Shown: positions 35,439 to 46,330 of the stretch, one piece after another
How positions within the stretch are numbered: the stretch's first letter is position 1
Layout: each line of letters begins with the position of its first letter
Assembly: GCF_017498565.1 (NCBI RefSeq)
Contig: NZ_CP071794.1
Coordinates: 2,408,001 to 2,472,000 of the forward strand
Direction: 5' to 3'
DNA: 64,000 nucleotides
Source: Parasphingorhabdus cellanae
GTDB lineage: Bacteria; Pseudomonadota; Alphaproteobacteria; Sphingomonadales; Sphingomonadaceae
The notes under the pieces: generated by a model
Told to the model about the DNA's origin: nothing
What the model saw: only the letters and a program-made list of their open reading frames with translations
Databases searched by the model: none
Position numbers and translations under genes: made by a program

Positions 35439-35735
35439 TTACCCCTTTTGTGGAACCGGCTTGCTATTGCCTTTTTTCGCGGTCAGCGAACCACCGGCTT
35501 TAACGCAGGCACCCTTGGCCGTGTATTTCCAGGCATTGCCCTGATAATCAGCAGTTGATGTGCCGGCGCAGCTTGTACCTGGCCCAGCGGCACAGTCATT
35601 CTTGCCCTTTAACGCGATGCCGAAGCATTTTTCTTTAGCGCCAGCGGCCACGGCAGTGGTTGGCGAAATAGCTATAGTTGCAGCAGCGGCGAGGGCAGCG
35701 GCAGCGGCGGTGGCTTTAATCATGGAGTTGGACAT
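35439..35735 (-). CDS. bufA: Bufferin-type precursor peptide (DUF2282)
   Basis: The 98-residue precursor has an alanine-rich signal peptide (residues 1-31, ending TAVAA) and a mature part of about 67 residues. Its four cysteines (C37, C48, C56, C77) are in [21 protein letters not shown] and KGACVKAGG, which is the DUF2282 pattern. The C-terminus is short and basic. I start at ATG 35735, which has AGAGGAAA ahead; the long upstream frame is leader. In Caulobacter the homologue is a secreted copper-sequestering modified peptide. The first gene of the cluster, preceded by a SigF-like promoter. Confidence 0.9.
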   Translation of the reverse strand: MSNSMIKATAAAAALAAAATIAISPTTAVAAGAKEKCFGIALKGKNDCAAGPGTSCAGTSTADYQGNAWKYTAKGACVKAGGSLTAKKGNSKPVPQKG

Positions 35736-35798
35736 TTGGTTTTCCTCTCTTGGAAATTGGCTAATAAGGGCGAGCTTGCCTTGCAGGCTCATGATGGG

Positions 35799-35825
35799 TT
35801 TCGCAGCCAATCCCCGTCTGGTTAC
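35799..35825 (-). promoter_or_regulatory. SigF-type ECF promoter of bufA
   Basis: On the minus strand GTAACC (35825-35820), exactly 16 bases of spacer (35819-35804), then CGAAA (35803-35799). This is the consensus I know for Caulobacter SigF (GTAACC-N16-CGAA). Transcription would start about 55 bases before the bufA ATG. Confidence 0.75.
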
Positions 35826-35932
35826 ATTTCTTTTTTCAGATGGATGAAAAACTGAGTTGATGCTTTTCGGAAACGGCCTTTTTCTGGCGGATACAGATAG
35901 AAAAAAGATTCCGCTTTTTTTCCTACAAACTC

Positions 35933-35961
35933 TTGACGCTGGGCGCAGATCGCCCATATGA
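35933..35961 (+). promoter_or_regulatory. groESL promoter, sigma-70 type
   Basis: TTGACG at 35933-35938, 17 bases, then ATATGA. It lies directly before the CIRCE operator. Confidence 0.55.
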
Positions 35962-35967
35962 GCTGCG

Positions 35968-35994
35968 TTAGCACTCGACTCGACTGAGTGCTAA
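35968..35994 (+). promoter_or_regulatory. CIRCE operator (HrcA binding site)
   Basis: TTAGCACTC-N9-GAGTGCTAA, a perfect match to the CIRCE consensus. HrcA repressor binding here would control groES-groEL heat-shock induction. Confidence 0.97.
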
Positions 35995-36078
35995 TCCTCC
36001 ATTGACTATATTCTTGATGGCTGAAGCTAAAGGAGCGCAGCCCGCAGGAAGGATAATTTGGACAAGAAAGGCAAACTT

Positions 36079-36366
36079 ATGAAATTTCGTCCACTACATG
36101 ATCGTGTACTGGTTAGCCGCGTAGAAGCGGACACGAAAACCGCTGGCGGTATCATCATTCCAGACAGCGCACAGGAAAAGCCATCCGAGGGCAAAGTGGT
36201 TGCTGTTGGCGGCGGCCTGAAAGACGACAATGGCAAAGCGACGCCACTTGATGTCAAAAAAGGTGACAAGATCCTGTTCGGCAAATGGTCCGGCACGGAA
36301 GTTACCGTTGAAGGCAAAGACCTGATCATCATGAAAGAAAGCGATATTCTCGGCATCGTCGAATAA
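36079..36366 (+). CDS. groES: Co-chaperonin GroES
   Basis: The 95-residue heat-shock protein forms the heptameric lid of GroEL. It has [14 protein letters not shown], the mobile loop with [18 protein letters not shown], and [20 protein letters not shown] start at ATG 36079; the upstream in-frame codons (from 36058) are unlike the family. It is 51 bases ahead of groEL and shares the CIRCE-controlled promoter. Confidence 0.98.
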   Translation: MKFRPLHDRVLVSRVEADTKTAGGIIIPDSAQEKPSEGKVVAVGGGLKDDNGKATPLDVKKGDKILFGKWSGTEVTVEGKDLIIMKESDILGIVE

Positions 36367-36402
36367 TCGCATTTCATTCTACTCATCATTTAATTCTCAT
36401 AA

Positions 36403-38073
<1,671 letters not shown>

Positions 38074-38149
38074 CGCTCTAAGGCGTCACCCCAGCGCCAA
38101 AGATTTATGGAGCTGGGGTCTCCATCCGTCTCGCTCTCCCTTGAAAGAG

Positions 38150-38169
38150 ATTCCAGCTTTCGCTGGAAT
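38150..38169. repeat. Single REP-like hairpin after groEL
   Basis: ATTCCAGCTTTCGCTGGAAT followed by GACG; one unit of the type paired at 6835 and 18278. Confidence 0.7.
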
Positions 38170-38184
38170 GACGAAAACATTCGA

Positions 38185-38216
38185 GGGGCTGGAAGGAAAC
38201 TTCCGGCCCCTTTTTT
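38185..38216 (+). terminator. groESL terminator
   Basis: GGGGCTGGAAG, loop GAAA, CTTCCGGCCCC (one mismatch) and six T. Confidence 0.9.
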
Positions 38217-38246
38217 ATGCTGGCGGGAATTTCTGGTGCATCATCC

Positions 38247-38741
38247 TTATTTGAGCTCGCGCAGCCGGACTCGCACATATTTTGATGCTGATCGGAAATG
38301 ACTAGCACCTGCCGCCTCTGCCCAGCGACCAGGGGTCCATTTATTGTTCGCGCCCTTCATCGGGCCATCATACAGATCACGATCTGAATGCGTCTCAATA
38401 AAATCCAAGAGCTTTTCGTAACTCTTCTTCAATGCCAGAACAGCTTCGTCCCAGCTGATATCAGCCTGCTTTTTTCTCAATTCAGCGTTGTAGCGCTTTA
38501 GGTCATTCCATTTATAACCCTTGGCCGGGAAATATACGGTTTTCCCAGCCATTCCGTCGGAATACCAATTGAAAAATAGCGCAATCCAATGTGCTCGATG
38601 CGAAATAACATCTTTAATAGAGGTGTTTTCCTCGTCTTTATGCAATGCGGTTTGGCTATCGATTGCAGATATCAGCCGTTCCAGTTTCTGATATTCTGCT
38701 CGCGTGATTTGATGCAATTCAGACTTGTTCTCCGCCGCCAT
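38247..38741 (-). CDS. ClbS/DfsB-family four-helix protein
   Basis: The 164-residue protein has the DinB-like four-helix pattern with KDVISHRAHWIALFFNWYSD, PAKGYKWNDLKRYNAELR and the C-terminal SHFRSASKYVRVRLRELK, matching the ClbS/DfsB group. ClbS protects against colibactin in E. coli, but most relatives have unknown roles. It stands alone and convergent to groEL. Confidence 0.88.
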   Translation of the reverse strand: MAAENKSELHQITRAEYQKLERLISAIDSQTALHKDEENTSIKDVISHRAHWIALFFNWYSDGMAGKTVYFPAKGYKWNDLKRYNAELRKKQADISWDEAVLALKKSYEKLLDFIETHSDRDLYDGPMKGANNKWTPGRWAEAAGASHFRSASKYVRVRLRELK

Positions 38742-38925
38742 GACCGACCTACCTTTCAGGTAAAATATGGTCCATGCGGTGACATAAAGCGTTGATCCAA
38801 ATCAACTCTCAAACACGCAACATCTTTGGGTGGATAGCAAGTACCGATACTCCCGGATATTCCCAAAGCGCTCGGACTGTGCCATGCAGTTGCCATTGTA
38901 ACTTCTTACAAAGGGATCAGACCGC

Positions 38926-40782
38926 ATGACCAGGTTTCTTAAGTTAATATTGGCTTCCACCACAATGGCGGGGCTGGCGGTTGCCGCTTCCCCGGTTCAT
39001 GCGCAAAATACTGCGCCGGCAGTCGCGGATGCGATGGAGACAGAGACGGATCGTCTCAACATCTGGTTCGACAAAAAATTTGAAGAACAGCTTGCCTTTA
39101 GTCCGATCCGCCAGACCTTATTGGGCCGCAGAACGGCTTATGACCAGATTGACGATTATTCTGTGGAAGCTGCAGACCGTCAACTCGCTTGGATGCGTGT
39201 GGCGACAGCGGAAATGAAACGTGATTTTGACTATGACAAGCTAACGCCGGATGCGCAGATATCTTGGGACATGTGGCTGTTCCGGTTGGAGCAGGCGGAA
39301 TCGGGCGTGCCGTTTCGTCAGAATGGCTATATACTCCACCAGTTTAACGGTCAGCAGTCCTTCTTCCCGACCTTTTTGATCAATCAGCATCGCGTCGCTA
39401 GCGAATCTGACATGGTCGCCTTTATTGAACGGTTGAAAGGCAGTGCACGGGCGTTAGATCAGCTCCTCACGCGGGCACAGGCCAATGCCGAAACTGGCAC
39501 CCGCCCGCCCCGCTTTGCCTATGAAGGGGTGATTGAGCAGTCCGAGAAAATCACAACCGGTGCGCCATTTGATACCGGCACTCCGTCAGCTCTATGGGAG
39601 GCGACTGAGGGCAAATTAGCCGCTCTGGTGAAAGCGGGTACGATTACGCAGGGAAGGTCGGATGAGCTGAAAGAGCAAGCGCGTCTGGCACTCACCGGAT
39701 CGTTAAAGCCAGCCTATGAGCGCATCATTACCTGGTTCAAACAAGATCTACCCAATACAAAAGAAGCGCCCTTTGGTGTTTCCGAACTGCCTAATGGCGA
39801 AGCCTTTTATAACTATCGCCTCGCCAATCAGACGACGACCGATCTGACGGCGGATGCGATTCACACCATGGGCCTGTCCGAAGTCGCACGCATTCGCAGC
39901 GAGATGGAAGCGATCAAGGACAAAGTGAACTTTGACGGTGATCTGCAGGCCTTTTTCACCTTCTTGCGTGAGGATGATCAATTCTATTTCTCAAACGATG
40001 ACAAGGGCGCGCAAGATTATATTGATACCGCTGAAAAGCATCTTGCGTTTATCAACACACGCCTGCCGGACTTTTTCGGAACCCTGCCAAAAGCCGATTT
40101 GGTGGTGAAGCGGGTGGAGCCGTTTCGCGAACAAGACGGTGCGGCTCAGCATTACCGGCCCGGTACACCGGACGGAACACGCCCCGGAACCTATTATGCG
40201 CATCTGTCGGACATGCGCGCGATGCCAATCCATAGTCTGGAGGTAATCGCTTATCATGAAGGCAATCCCGGCCACCATATGCAAAGCTCGATTGCGCAGG
40301 AACTGACTGGCATTCCGAAATTCCGAGCGCAGGGCGCCTATATTCCAGCCTTTGGCGAAGGATGGGCGCTCTATTCGGAACTATTGTCGAAAGAAATGGG
40401 GGCCTATGAAGACCCCTATTCTGACTTTGGGCGTCTCACGACGGAAATCTGGCGCGCCATCCGCTTGGTGGTTGATACCGGCTTGCATGCAAAGGGCTGG
40501 AGTGAAGAAAGAGCGGTGGAATATTTCCTCGCCAATTCGCCAATCCCTGAAACCGCTGTGCGCAGCGAAGTCCGCCGTTATCTGGTGATGCCGGCACAGG
40601 CGACGAGCTACAAGATCGGCATGCTGAAAATCCAGGAACTGCGCGCCAAGGCGGAAAAAGAGCTGGGTGATGATTTCGATATTAGAGGTTTCCACGATAC
40701 GGTATTGGGCGGCGGTTCGGTGCCGCTGAACATATTGGAAAAGCAGGTCAATCAATGGATCGCTGCGACAAAAAAATCGTAA
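38926..40782 (+). CDS. Secreted DUF885 protein, probable metallopeptidase
   Basis: The 618-residue protein has a signal peptide ending in PVHAQ. The DUF885 region includes the motif AYHEGNPGHHMQ, which resembles a zinc-binding HExxH variant and suggests peptidase activity, and GEGWALYSELL further on. Many sphingomonad copies lie in peptide-use gene sets. It ends six bases before the L-serine dehydratase gene, so amino acids released by the peptidase could feed the dehydratase (inference). Confidence 0.88.
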   Translation: MTRFLKLILASTTMAGLAVAASPVHAQNTAPAVADAMETETDRLNIWFDKKFEEQLAFSPIRQTLLGRRTAYDQIDDYSVEAADRQLAWMRVATAEMKRDFDYDKLTPDAQISWDMWLFRLEQAESGVPFRQNGYILHQFNGQQSFFPTFLINQHRVASESDMVAFIERLKGSARALDQLLTRAQANAETGTRPPRFAYEGVIEQSEKITTGAPFDTGTPSALWEATEGKLAALVKAGTITQGRSDELKEQARLALTGSLKPAYERIITWFKQDLPNTKEAPFGVSELPNGEAFYNYRLANQTTTDLTADAIHTMGLSEVARIRSEMEAIKDKVNFDGDLQAFFTFLREDDQFYFSNDDKGAQDYIDTAEKHLAFINTRLPDFFGTLPKADLVVKRVEPFREQDGAAQHYRPGTPDGTRPGTYYAHLSDMRAMPIHSLEVIAYHEGNPGHHMQSSIAQELTGIPKFRAQGAYIPAFGEGWALYSELLSKEMGAYEDPYSDFGRLTTEIWRAIRLVVDTGLHAKGWSEERAVEYFLANSPIPETAVRSEVRRYLVMPAQATSYKIGMLKIQELRAKAEKELGDDFDIRGFHDTVLGGGSVPLNILEKQVNQWIAATKKS

Positions 40783-40788
40783 GCCGCT

Positions 40789-42165
40789 ATGGTTGCCAGT
40801 ACCTTTGAATTGTTCAAAATCGGTGTCGGGCCATCGAGTTCCCATACGATGGGACCGATGTTGGCCGCGGCTACCTTTGCTATGCGAGTCGCGGAGCAAG
40901 GGATTTTGGGTCAAGTCACCCGGATGGAGACCAAATTATTCGGTTCGCTTGCGCTGACGGGCAAGGGGCACGCGACCGACCGGGCGGTATTGTTAGGTCT
41001 GTCCGGACGGGTGCCGGAAAATATTGAGCCGGATGCGGCCGATGCGCTGGTGGACCAGATCAGAAACGCAAAGCGCATTCACTTGAACGGCACCCACGAC
41101 ATTGTCTTTGACGAGGACACCGATGTCATCTTCGATCAGCGCAAGCGTCTGGATTTCCATTCCAACGCGATGCGGTTCACGGCCTTTAACGGCGCAGACG
41201 AACTGGTGACGCGGGTCTATTATTCGGTCGGCGGCGGCGCGATCCTCGACGAAGATCAGATTGGCGCGAATGACCCCGAAAGCGGTCTGTGGGATGTTCC
41301 GCATCCGTTTTGCTCTGGCGCAGACTTGCTGCGTATCGCTGAAGAAAAGGGGCTCTCGATCGCCGATATCATGCGCAATAACGAGCGTGTCGGTAAAACC
41401 GATGAGGAGATTAGCGCGACCATAAGAGAGATATCCGATGCAATGTCTGCCTGTATTGACCGCGGCATCAAGTCAGGCGGGATCCTGCCTGGTGGCCTGC
41501 GTGTAAAGCGCCGCGCGCCGTTGATCCATGCGCGCTTGATGGAGCGGCAGGAGCGGGCCTTGTCCGATCCGCTGACGGTGCTCGATTGGGTCAACCTTTG
41601 GGCACTCGCGGTGAATGAAGAAAATGCGGCCGGCGGCAAAGTGGTGACTGCGCCGACCAATGGTGCGGCTGGAATTGTGCCGTCGGTACTTCGTTTCTAC
41701 GAACGGTTTTCGCCCAAGGCCGATGTCGCCGGGATCGAGACATTCTTGCTGACCGCCGCCGCCATCGGTTCTCTGTTCAAAGAAAACGCCTCCATCTCAG
41801 GCGCAGAAGTCGGTTGTCAGGGCGAAGTCGGTGTCGCCTGTTCGATGGCAGCGGCCGGACTGACGGCGGCGTGGGGCGGGACGCCGTTACAGGTCGAGAA
41901 TGCCGCCGAGATTGGCATGGAACATAATCTCGGACTGACCTGTGATCCGGTCGCAGGTCTCGTGCAAGTGCCCTGTATTGAACGCAATGCCGTCGGCGCG
42001 GTCAAGGCAATTGAAGCGGCACGCCTGTCGATCATGGGCGATGGCACCCACCGGGTGAGTCTGGATGAAGTCATTGAGACCATGCGCAAAACCGGTCTGG
42101 ATATGAGCGAACGCTACAAGGAAACCTCGCAGGGCGGTCTGGCCGTCAATCTGGTGGAATGTTAG
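40789..42165 (+). CDS. sdaA: L-serine ammonia-lyase, iron-sulfur type
   Basis: The 458-residue single-chain enzyme turns L-serine into pyruvate and ammonia. The beta region starts with KIGVGPSSSHTMGPM. The alpha region has cysteines for the 4Fe-4S cluster in EVGCQGEVGVACSMAAAG and CDPVAGLVQVPCIERNA. The ATG lies close behind the DUF885 stop, consistent with one transcript. Confidence 0.95.
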   Translation: MVASTFELFKIGVGPSSSHTMGPMLAAATFAMRVAEQGILGQVTRMETKLFGSLALTGKGHATDRAVLLGLSGRVPENIEPDAADALVDQIRNAKRIHLNGTHDIVFDEDTDVIFDQRKRLDFHSNAMRFTAFNGADELVTRVYYSVGGGAILDEDQIGANDPESGLWDVPHPFCSGADLLRIAEEKGLSIADIMRNNERVGKTDEEISATIREISDAMSACIDRGIKSGGILPGGLRVKRRAPLIHARLMERQERALSDPLTVLDWVNLWALAVNEENAAGGKVVTAPTNGAAGIVPSVLRFYERFSPKADVAGIETFLLTAAAIGSLFKENASISGAEVGCQGEVGVACSMAAAGLTAAWGGTPLQVENAAEIGMEHNLGLTCDPVAGLVQVPCIERNAVGAVKAIEAARLSIMGDGTHRVSLDEVIETMRKTGLDMSERYKETSQGGLAVNLVEC

Positions 42166-42185
42166 AGCAAAAACCTGAGGAGCGC

Positions 42186-43280
42186 ATGGGCCGGTCAAAA
42201 TTTTTTAGCAAGCGTCTGCTATTGGGTGTCGCCATGGGAATTGGCGTTCTCGTGAGCGCGACATGGCTTCTTCGTCCAGCCATTGGTGCGTGGCTTTTTG
42301 CCAATGCCGTTGAAACCGCTGTCAACCGCGACGTGATTGGCGATTTGCCCGAAGGCATGCATCTCGCTTTGTGTGGAACCGGATCGCCCTTGCCCGACCC
42401 CAGTCGCGCTGGGCCTTGTTCCGCGGTGATTATCGACGGCAAAATGTTCATTGTGGACATAGGCGGTGGAGCGGTGCGCCGACTGGGTGAAATGGGACTG
42501 AGCCCGGGCCGGATCGAAGCCTTGCTGCTGACTCATTTTCACAGCGATCATATTGATGGCATGGGCGAGCTATTGCTGCAGCGCTGGGCTGGCGGCGGTC
42601 ATGCAGAGCCCTTGCCGGTGATCGCGCCAGAGGGTGTGACCCCAATTGTTGACGGAATAAACGCCGCCTACGCTGCCGATGCGAGTTACCGCGTGGCACA
42701 TCATGGCGAAGATATCATGCCGCCATCCGGTATCGGCGGTACCGCTCGGCCTTTCGCTTTACCCACGGATGAAGCCGAGCAAATTGTCTATGATCAGGAT
42801 GGCCTGAAAATCACAGCCTTTGCGGTCAATCACGAACCGGTTGTGCCAGCGGTCGGATATCGCTTTGACTATAAAGGCCGGTCGATCGTGTTTAGCGGTG
42901 ACACCACACGAAACGTAGCGGTCGAAAGGGCCTGCAACGGTTGCGACATATTGGTGCATGAAGTGCTGAATGCCGAGATGGTTGCGCTTACCGAAGCAGC
43001 GATGAAAAAAGCGGGACGGCCAAGGCTTGAGAAGATCATGGCGGATATTCCCGATTATCACGCGACGCCTGCCGAGGTGGCGGAATCGGCCAAGGCTGCC
43101 AAAGCAAAAATGCTGGTTTTCTCTCATATCGTTCCGGCGGTGCCGAACAGCCTTTTGGAACCCTATTATCTGAAAGATGTGACGGCGGGTTTTCGCGGGA
43201 AAATAGTCATGGGCAAAGACGGCATGCTGTTCAGCCTCCCCGCCGATAGCGATCATATTGGGCGATCCGACCTACTCTAA
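42186..43280 (+). CDS. MBL-fold metallohydrolase, membrane-anchored
   Basis: The protein of about 364 residues has an N-terminal membrane anchor (residues 8-28) and a metallo-beta-lactamase domain with LLTHFHSDHIDG, VFSGDTTRN and LVFSHIVP, as in ribonuclease Z/arylsulfatase-like members. Metal ligands are all present. I start at ATG 42186, preceded by GAGGAG, instead of the ATG at 42159 that overlaps sdaA. The substrate is unknown. Confidence 0.85.
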   Translation: MGRSKFFSKRLLLGVAMGIGVLVSATWLLRPAIGAWLFANAVETAVNRDVIGDLPEGMHLALCGTGSPLPDPSRAGPCSAVIIDGKMFIVDIGGGAVRRLGEMGLSPGRIEALLLTHFHSDHIDGMGELLLQRWAGGGHAEPLPVIAPEGVTPIVDGINAAYAADASYRVAHHGEDIMPPSGIGGTARPFALPTDEAEQIVYDQDGLKITAFAVNHEPVVPAVGYRFDYKGRSIVFSGDTTRNVAVERACNGCDILVHEVLNAEMVALTEAAMKKAGRPRLEKIMADIPDYHATPAEVAESAKAAKAKMLVFSHIVPAVPNSLLEPYYLKDVTAGFRGKIVMGKDGMLFSLPADSDHIGRSDLL

Positions 43281-43359
43281 ACAATTGTTGCGACATCGTT
43301 ACACTACGGCCTTTGGCAGGTGTTGACGCAAGCCGGGATGGTCTATCAAAGACCAGCCA

Positions 43360-44739
43360 ATGTCGGACGATCCAAACAACAGCAAAAGCTCCAGCAAAAG
43401 CGCAAAACTGACCAACGGCTCAATAGTTGGACATCTGGTCTCGCAAACTGCGCCTATGCTGCTGGGCATTGCCAGCATCATGTCGATTGGCATTATCGAT
43501 GCCTATTTTATTGGTCAGCTGGGCGCAAAGGAGCTGGCAGCGGTCAGCTTCATTTTTCCGGTCACCGTAGCGCTGTCCAGCATGGGCGTCGGTGTTATCG
43601 CTGCGATCAGCTCTGTTGTATCCCGCGCGCTTGGCAGTGGGGATGAGGCAAAAGCGCAGCAACTCGGCAATCTCGGCATTGCTCTGGCCATCATATTCGG
43701 CCTTTGCATTGCAGTGACCCTTTATCTGGTGAAGACACCGCTATTCGACCTGATGCAGGCGGAGGATGACCTCCTGCCGTTAATCCAGGCCTATATGACG
43801 CCCTATGCTCTCGGTTTTCCGCTGTTGCTGACCAATATGGGGATGAACGGCGTATTGCGTGGACAGGGCGCGGCGAAGCGCGCCTCGACGATATTATTCG
43901 CCTTTGCAGCAACCAATTGGGTGCTCGACCCGCTATTGATCACGGGCATCGGTTCGTTTGAAGGTTTCGGTATTGAAGGCGCGGCCTATGCCACGATTGG
44001 CGGGTGGGCAGTGGGAACCGGATTGGGGTTTGTGCTGGTTCAATCCAGTGCCATCAAGATGAACCCGGCCTGTTTGACGGCGACCGATTGGCGCAAAGGC
44101 GTGGTGTCTCTGTTGCGGGTGGGCGGACCGGCGGCGGGTTCCAATGCGATCAATCCCATAGGTCTTTCGATCCTGACCGCGCTGCTTGCCGGCTATGGTC
44201 AGGATGAGGTTGCCGGTTTTGGAGCCGCTGGACGCTTGCAAAGTCTGGCGGTGGTACCCTTGCTTGCCCTGTCGAGTTCGATCGGCGCGGTTGTTGGCCA
44301 AAACTGGGGAGCAGGCAAGGCGGAGCGGGCGCGACGTGCGCTTTGGCTATCGGGTATATTCTGTATCCTCTACGGATTGCTCATTGCTACAGCTTTAGTG
44401 TTGGCGAGCCGCTGGATTGGTTCCTTCTTTACCGAAAAAGATGCGGTGCTGGCGGCGATCGAAACTTATCTGACGATCGCGGCTTGGGGCTTCGGTGGCT
44501 ATGGTTTGTTCATTGTCGCCAATGGCGCTTTCAATGCGATTGACAGGGCGGGAACGGCACTCGCTTTGTCGCTTAGCCGGGTTTTCCTGATCATGGTGCC
44601 GATTGCCTTGCTCAGCAGAACTGCGCTGGCTGGTGACGAATGGGGCGCGTCGACGATTTATGCCGGGGAATTGGCCGCCAATCTGTTAGGCGGCGTGATC
44701 AGTGGATTTGTCGCCTGGCGCATCTTTCGGCAAAATTGA
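43360..44739 (+). CDS. MATE-family efflux transporter
   Basis: The 459-residue membrane protein shows about 12 helices with two-fold MATE repeats. HLVSQTAPMLLGIASIMSIG begins helix 1, and VGQNWGAGKAERARRALW is the typical cytoplasmic loop. It should export cationic compounds or drugs using sodium or proton gradients. It stands alone. Confidence 0.9.
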   Translation: MSDDPNNSKSSSKSAKLTNGSIVGHLVSQTAPMLLGIASIMSIGIIDAYFIGQLGAKELAAVSFIFPVTVALSSMGVGVIAAISSVVSRALGSGDEAKAQQLGNLGIALAIIFGLCIAVTLYLVKTPLFDLMQAEDDLLPLIQAYMTPYALGFPLLLTNMGMNGVLRGQGAAKRASTILFAFAATNWVLDPLLITGIGSFEGFGIEGAAYATIGGWAVGTGLGFVLVQSSAIKMNPACLTATDWRKGVVSLLRVGGPAAGSNAINPIGLSILTALLAGYGQDEVAGFGAAGRLQSLAVVPLLALSSSIGAVVGQNWGAGKAERARRALWLSGIFCILYGLLIATALVLASRWIGSFFTEKDAVLAAIETYLTIAAWGFGGYGLFIVANGAFNAIDRAGTALALSLSRVFLIMVPIALLSRTALAGDEWGASTIYAGELAANLLGGVISGFVAWRIFRQN

Positions 44740-44832
44740 CATGGCGAGAATTACAAAACTGACCGCCAATAAGAATAGTATCGAAGAGGACCAACTGCTT
44801 TAAATTGCCATTGCACTGCAGGGGAGATAAGC

Positions 44833-45837
44833 ATGGCGAGTAACCGATTTTGGCAGTTGAACAGACGCCCGGTAGACGACGACGTTTCCGGTGCGCTTTC
44901 GCTGGAAACTGAAGCCATGCCGGAACTGGCGGACGGTCAAGTGCTGGTGAAAGCCGTTTATCTTTCGATGGATGCTGGCACGCGCATGTGGATGACGGAG
45001 CGTGAGGATAGCTATCAGCCGCCGCTCGAACTCGGTACAAAAATGGTGGGACTGGTGCTCGGGCATATCGCTGCTTCCCGCCATGCCGGATTTGCCGAGG
45101 GCGATCTTGTGCGCGGTTTTGGTCAATGGGCGGAACATGCAGTGATTGAGCCGGAACTGTCTGGGTTGGTGAAGGTTGATACGGGTATCAGCGATATCAA
45201 ACAGCATTTCGGTGTGCTTGGGTTTAACGGTTGGACGGCCCTTTGGGGCTTGCAGGAAACGGCCGGTGTTGAGGCAGGGCACAATGTTTTGGTCTCAGCG
45301 GCGGCAGGCGCGACCGGTGTGCTGGCTTGCCAGATTGCCAAGATATTGGGCGCCAATATTTATGGCCTGGCAGGCGGCCCGGACAAATGCCGTTGGCTGG
45401 AGAGCCAACTCGGGATCGCCCAAGCGATTGATTATAAGAATGACGACATCGCGGCAGAGTTGGCGAAAGTGGAAGGCGGGATTGATGCCTATTTCGATAA
45501 TGTCGGCGGTCCGATCCTGGATGATGTGCTGCCCAATATGGCGCTCTATGGCCGGGTGGCTCTATGCGGATTGCTGGCTCAGTATAAGGGCGATGGACGC
45601 GGGCAGGGGCCGGAGCATTTCGACCAGATCCTGATGAAGCGCCTGCGCGTCGAAGGCTTTTTCTCGCCCGATTTCATGGATCAAGGAGAGCGACTTACGC
45701 AGCAGCTCAAGGAATGGCTGGAACAGGGACGGATCGATACGCCGTTTGATGTGACGGATGGAATCGAGAATGTGCTGACCGCCTATGACAAGCTGTTTAC
45801 TGGCGGCAATATCGGCAAGGTACTCGTTCGTATTTGA
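44833..45837 (+). CDS. MDR-superfamily NADP-dependent oxidoreductase
   Basis: The 334-residue protein belongs to the prostaglandin/leukotriene reductase-like MDR group. It has WTALWGLQETAGVEAGHNVLV followed by SAAAGATGVLACQIAKI for NADPH, then DYKNDDIAAEL and YFDNVGGPILDDVL. No zinc ligands are visible, so it likely reduces alkenals or enones. It ends three bases before a convergent SnoaL-like gene. Confidence 0.9.
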   Translation: MASNRFWQLNRRPVDDDVSGALSLETEAMPELADGQVLVKAVYLSMDAGTRMWMTEREDSYQPPLELGTKMVGLVLGHIAASRHAGFAEGDLVRGFGQWAEHAVIEPELSGLVKVDTGISDIKQHFGVLGFNGWTALWGLQETAGVEAGHNVLVSAAAGATGVLACQIAKILGANIYGLAGGPDKCRWLESQLGIAQAIDYKNDDIAAELAKVEGGIDAYFDNVGGPILDDVLPNMALYGRVALCGLLAQYKGDGRGQGPEHFDQILMKRLRVEGFFSPDFMDQGERLTQQLKEWLEQGRIDTPFDVTDGIENVLTAYDKLFTGGNIGKVLVRI

Positions 45838-45840
45838 GCG

Positions 45841-46278
45841 CTATTGCGTTTTCTGTTCCGGAAAATACCAGACCCGGCGGATCAACCGATCTGCAATCTG
45901 GTAGACCGCAGTGGCACTCTGCGCCTGGCGCTCCCCCTTGCTGTCCGACCAGGATGCGGTCTCGATCACGGTGACATAATCTCCGTTGACCGACCAGCCG
46001 CCGAGACTGCTGCTAATGCGGGTCGGGCTTTTGAAATAGGATTCCATCTCGCTGACCATCCGCTCTTTTCCATCGGTCGTGACCTTGGACTGGTCCCCGC
46101 TGATCGTGATCCATTGAATGCCGGGATGCATCAGCGCGGCCATAGCGTTAACGTCTCTGGCATTGAACGCAGCTGTATATCTTTCGACCAGCTGCTGATG
46201 GTCGGACGGTGGAGCGGTTGTCTCAGCAGCAACCGAAACCGGCAGCAGCATAAGCATCATCATCAACAGCTTTGGCAT
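45841..46278 (-). CDS. Secreted SnoaL/NTF2-like protein
   Basis: The protein of about 145 residues has a signal peptide (LLMMMLMLLPVSVAAE) and an NTF2-like domain with VERYTAAFNARDVNAMAALM and HPGIQWI. Such proteins can be enzymes or binding domains; function unknown. ATG 46278 is preceded by GGAGG at a suitable distance and is preferred to 46293. Confidence 0.75.
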   Translation of the reverse strand: MPKLLMMMLMLLPVSVAAETTAPPSDHQQLVERYTAAFNARDVNAMAALMHPGIQWITISGDQSKVTTDGKERMVSEMESYFKSPTRISSSLGGWSVNGDYVTVIETASWSDSKGERQAQSATAVYQIADRLIRRVWYFPEQKTQ

Positions 46279-46330
46279 CCTATCCTCCCTCAAAGCGGTT
46301 TTTTGACACTCGGCAAAACTGGAGTTTCTG

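Noticed and set aside
38247..38741. Colibactin self-protection system
   Set aside because: The ClbS/DfsB protein has no colibactin-type biosynthesis genes around it; the family is broad.
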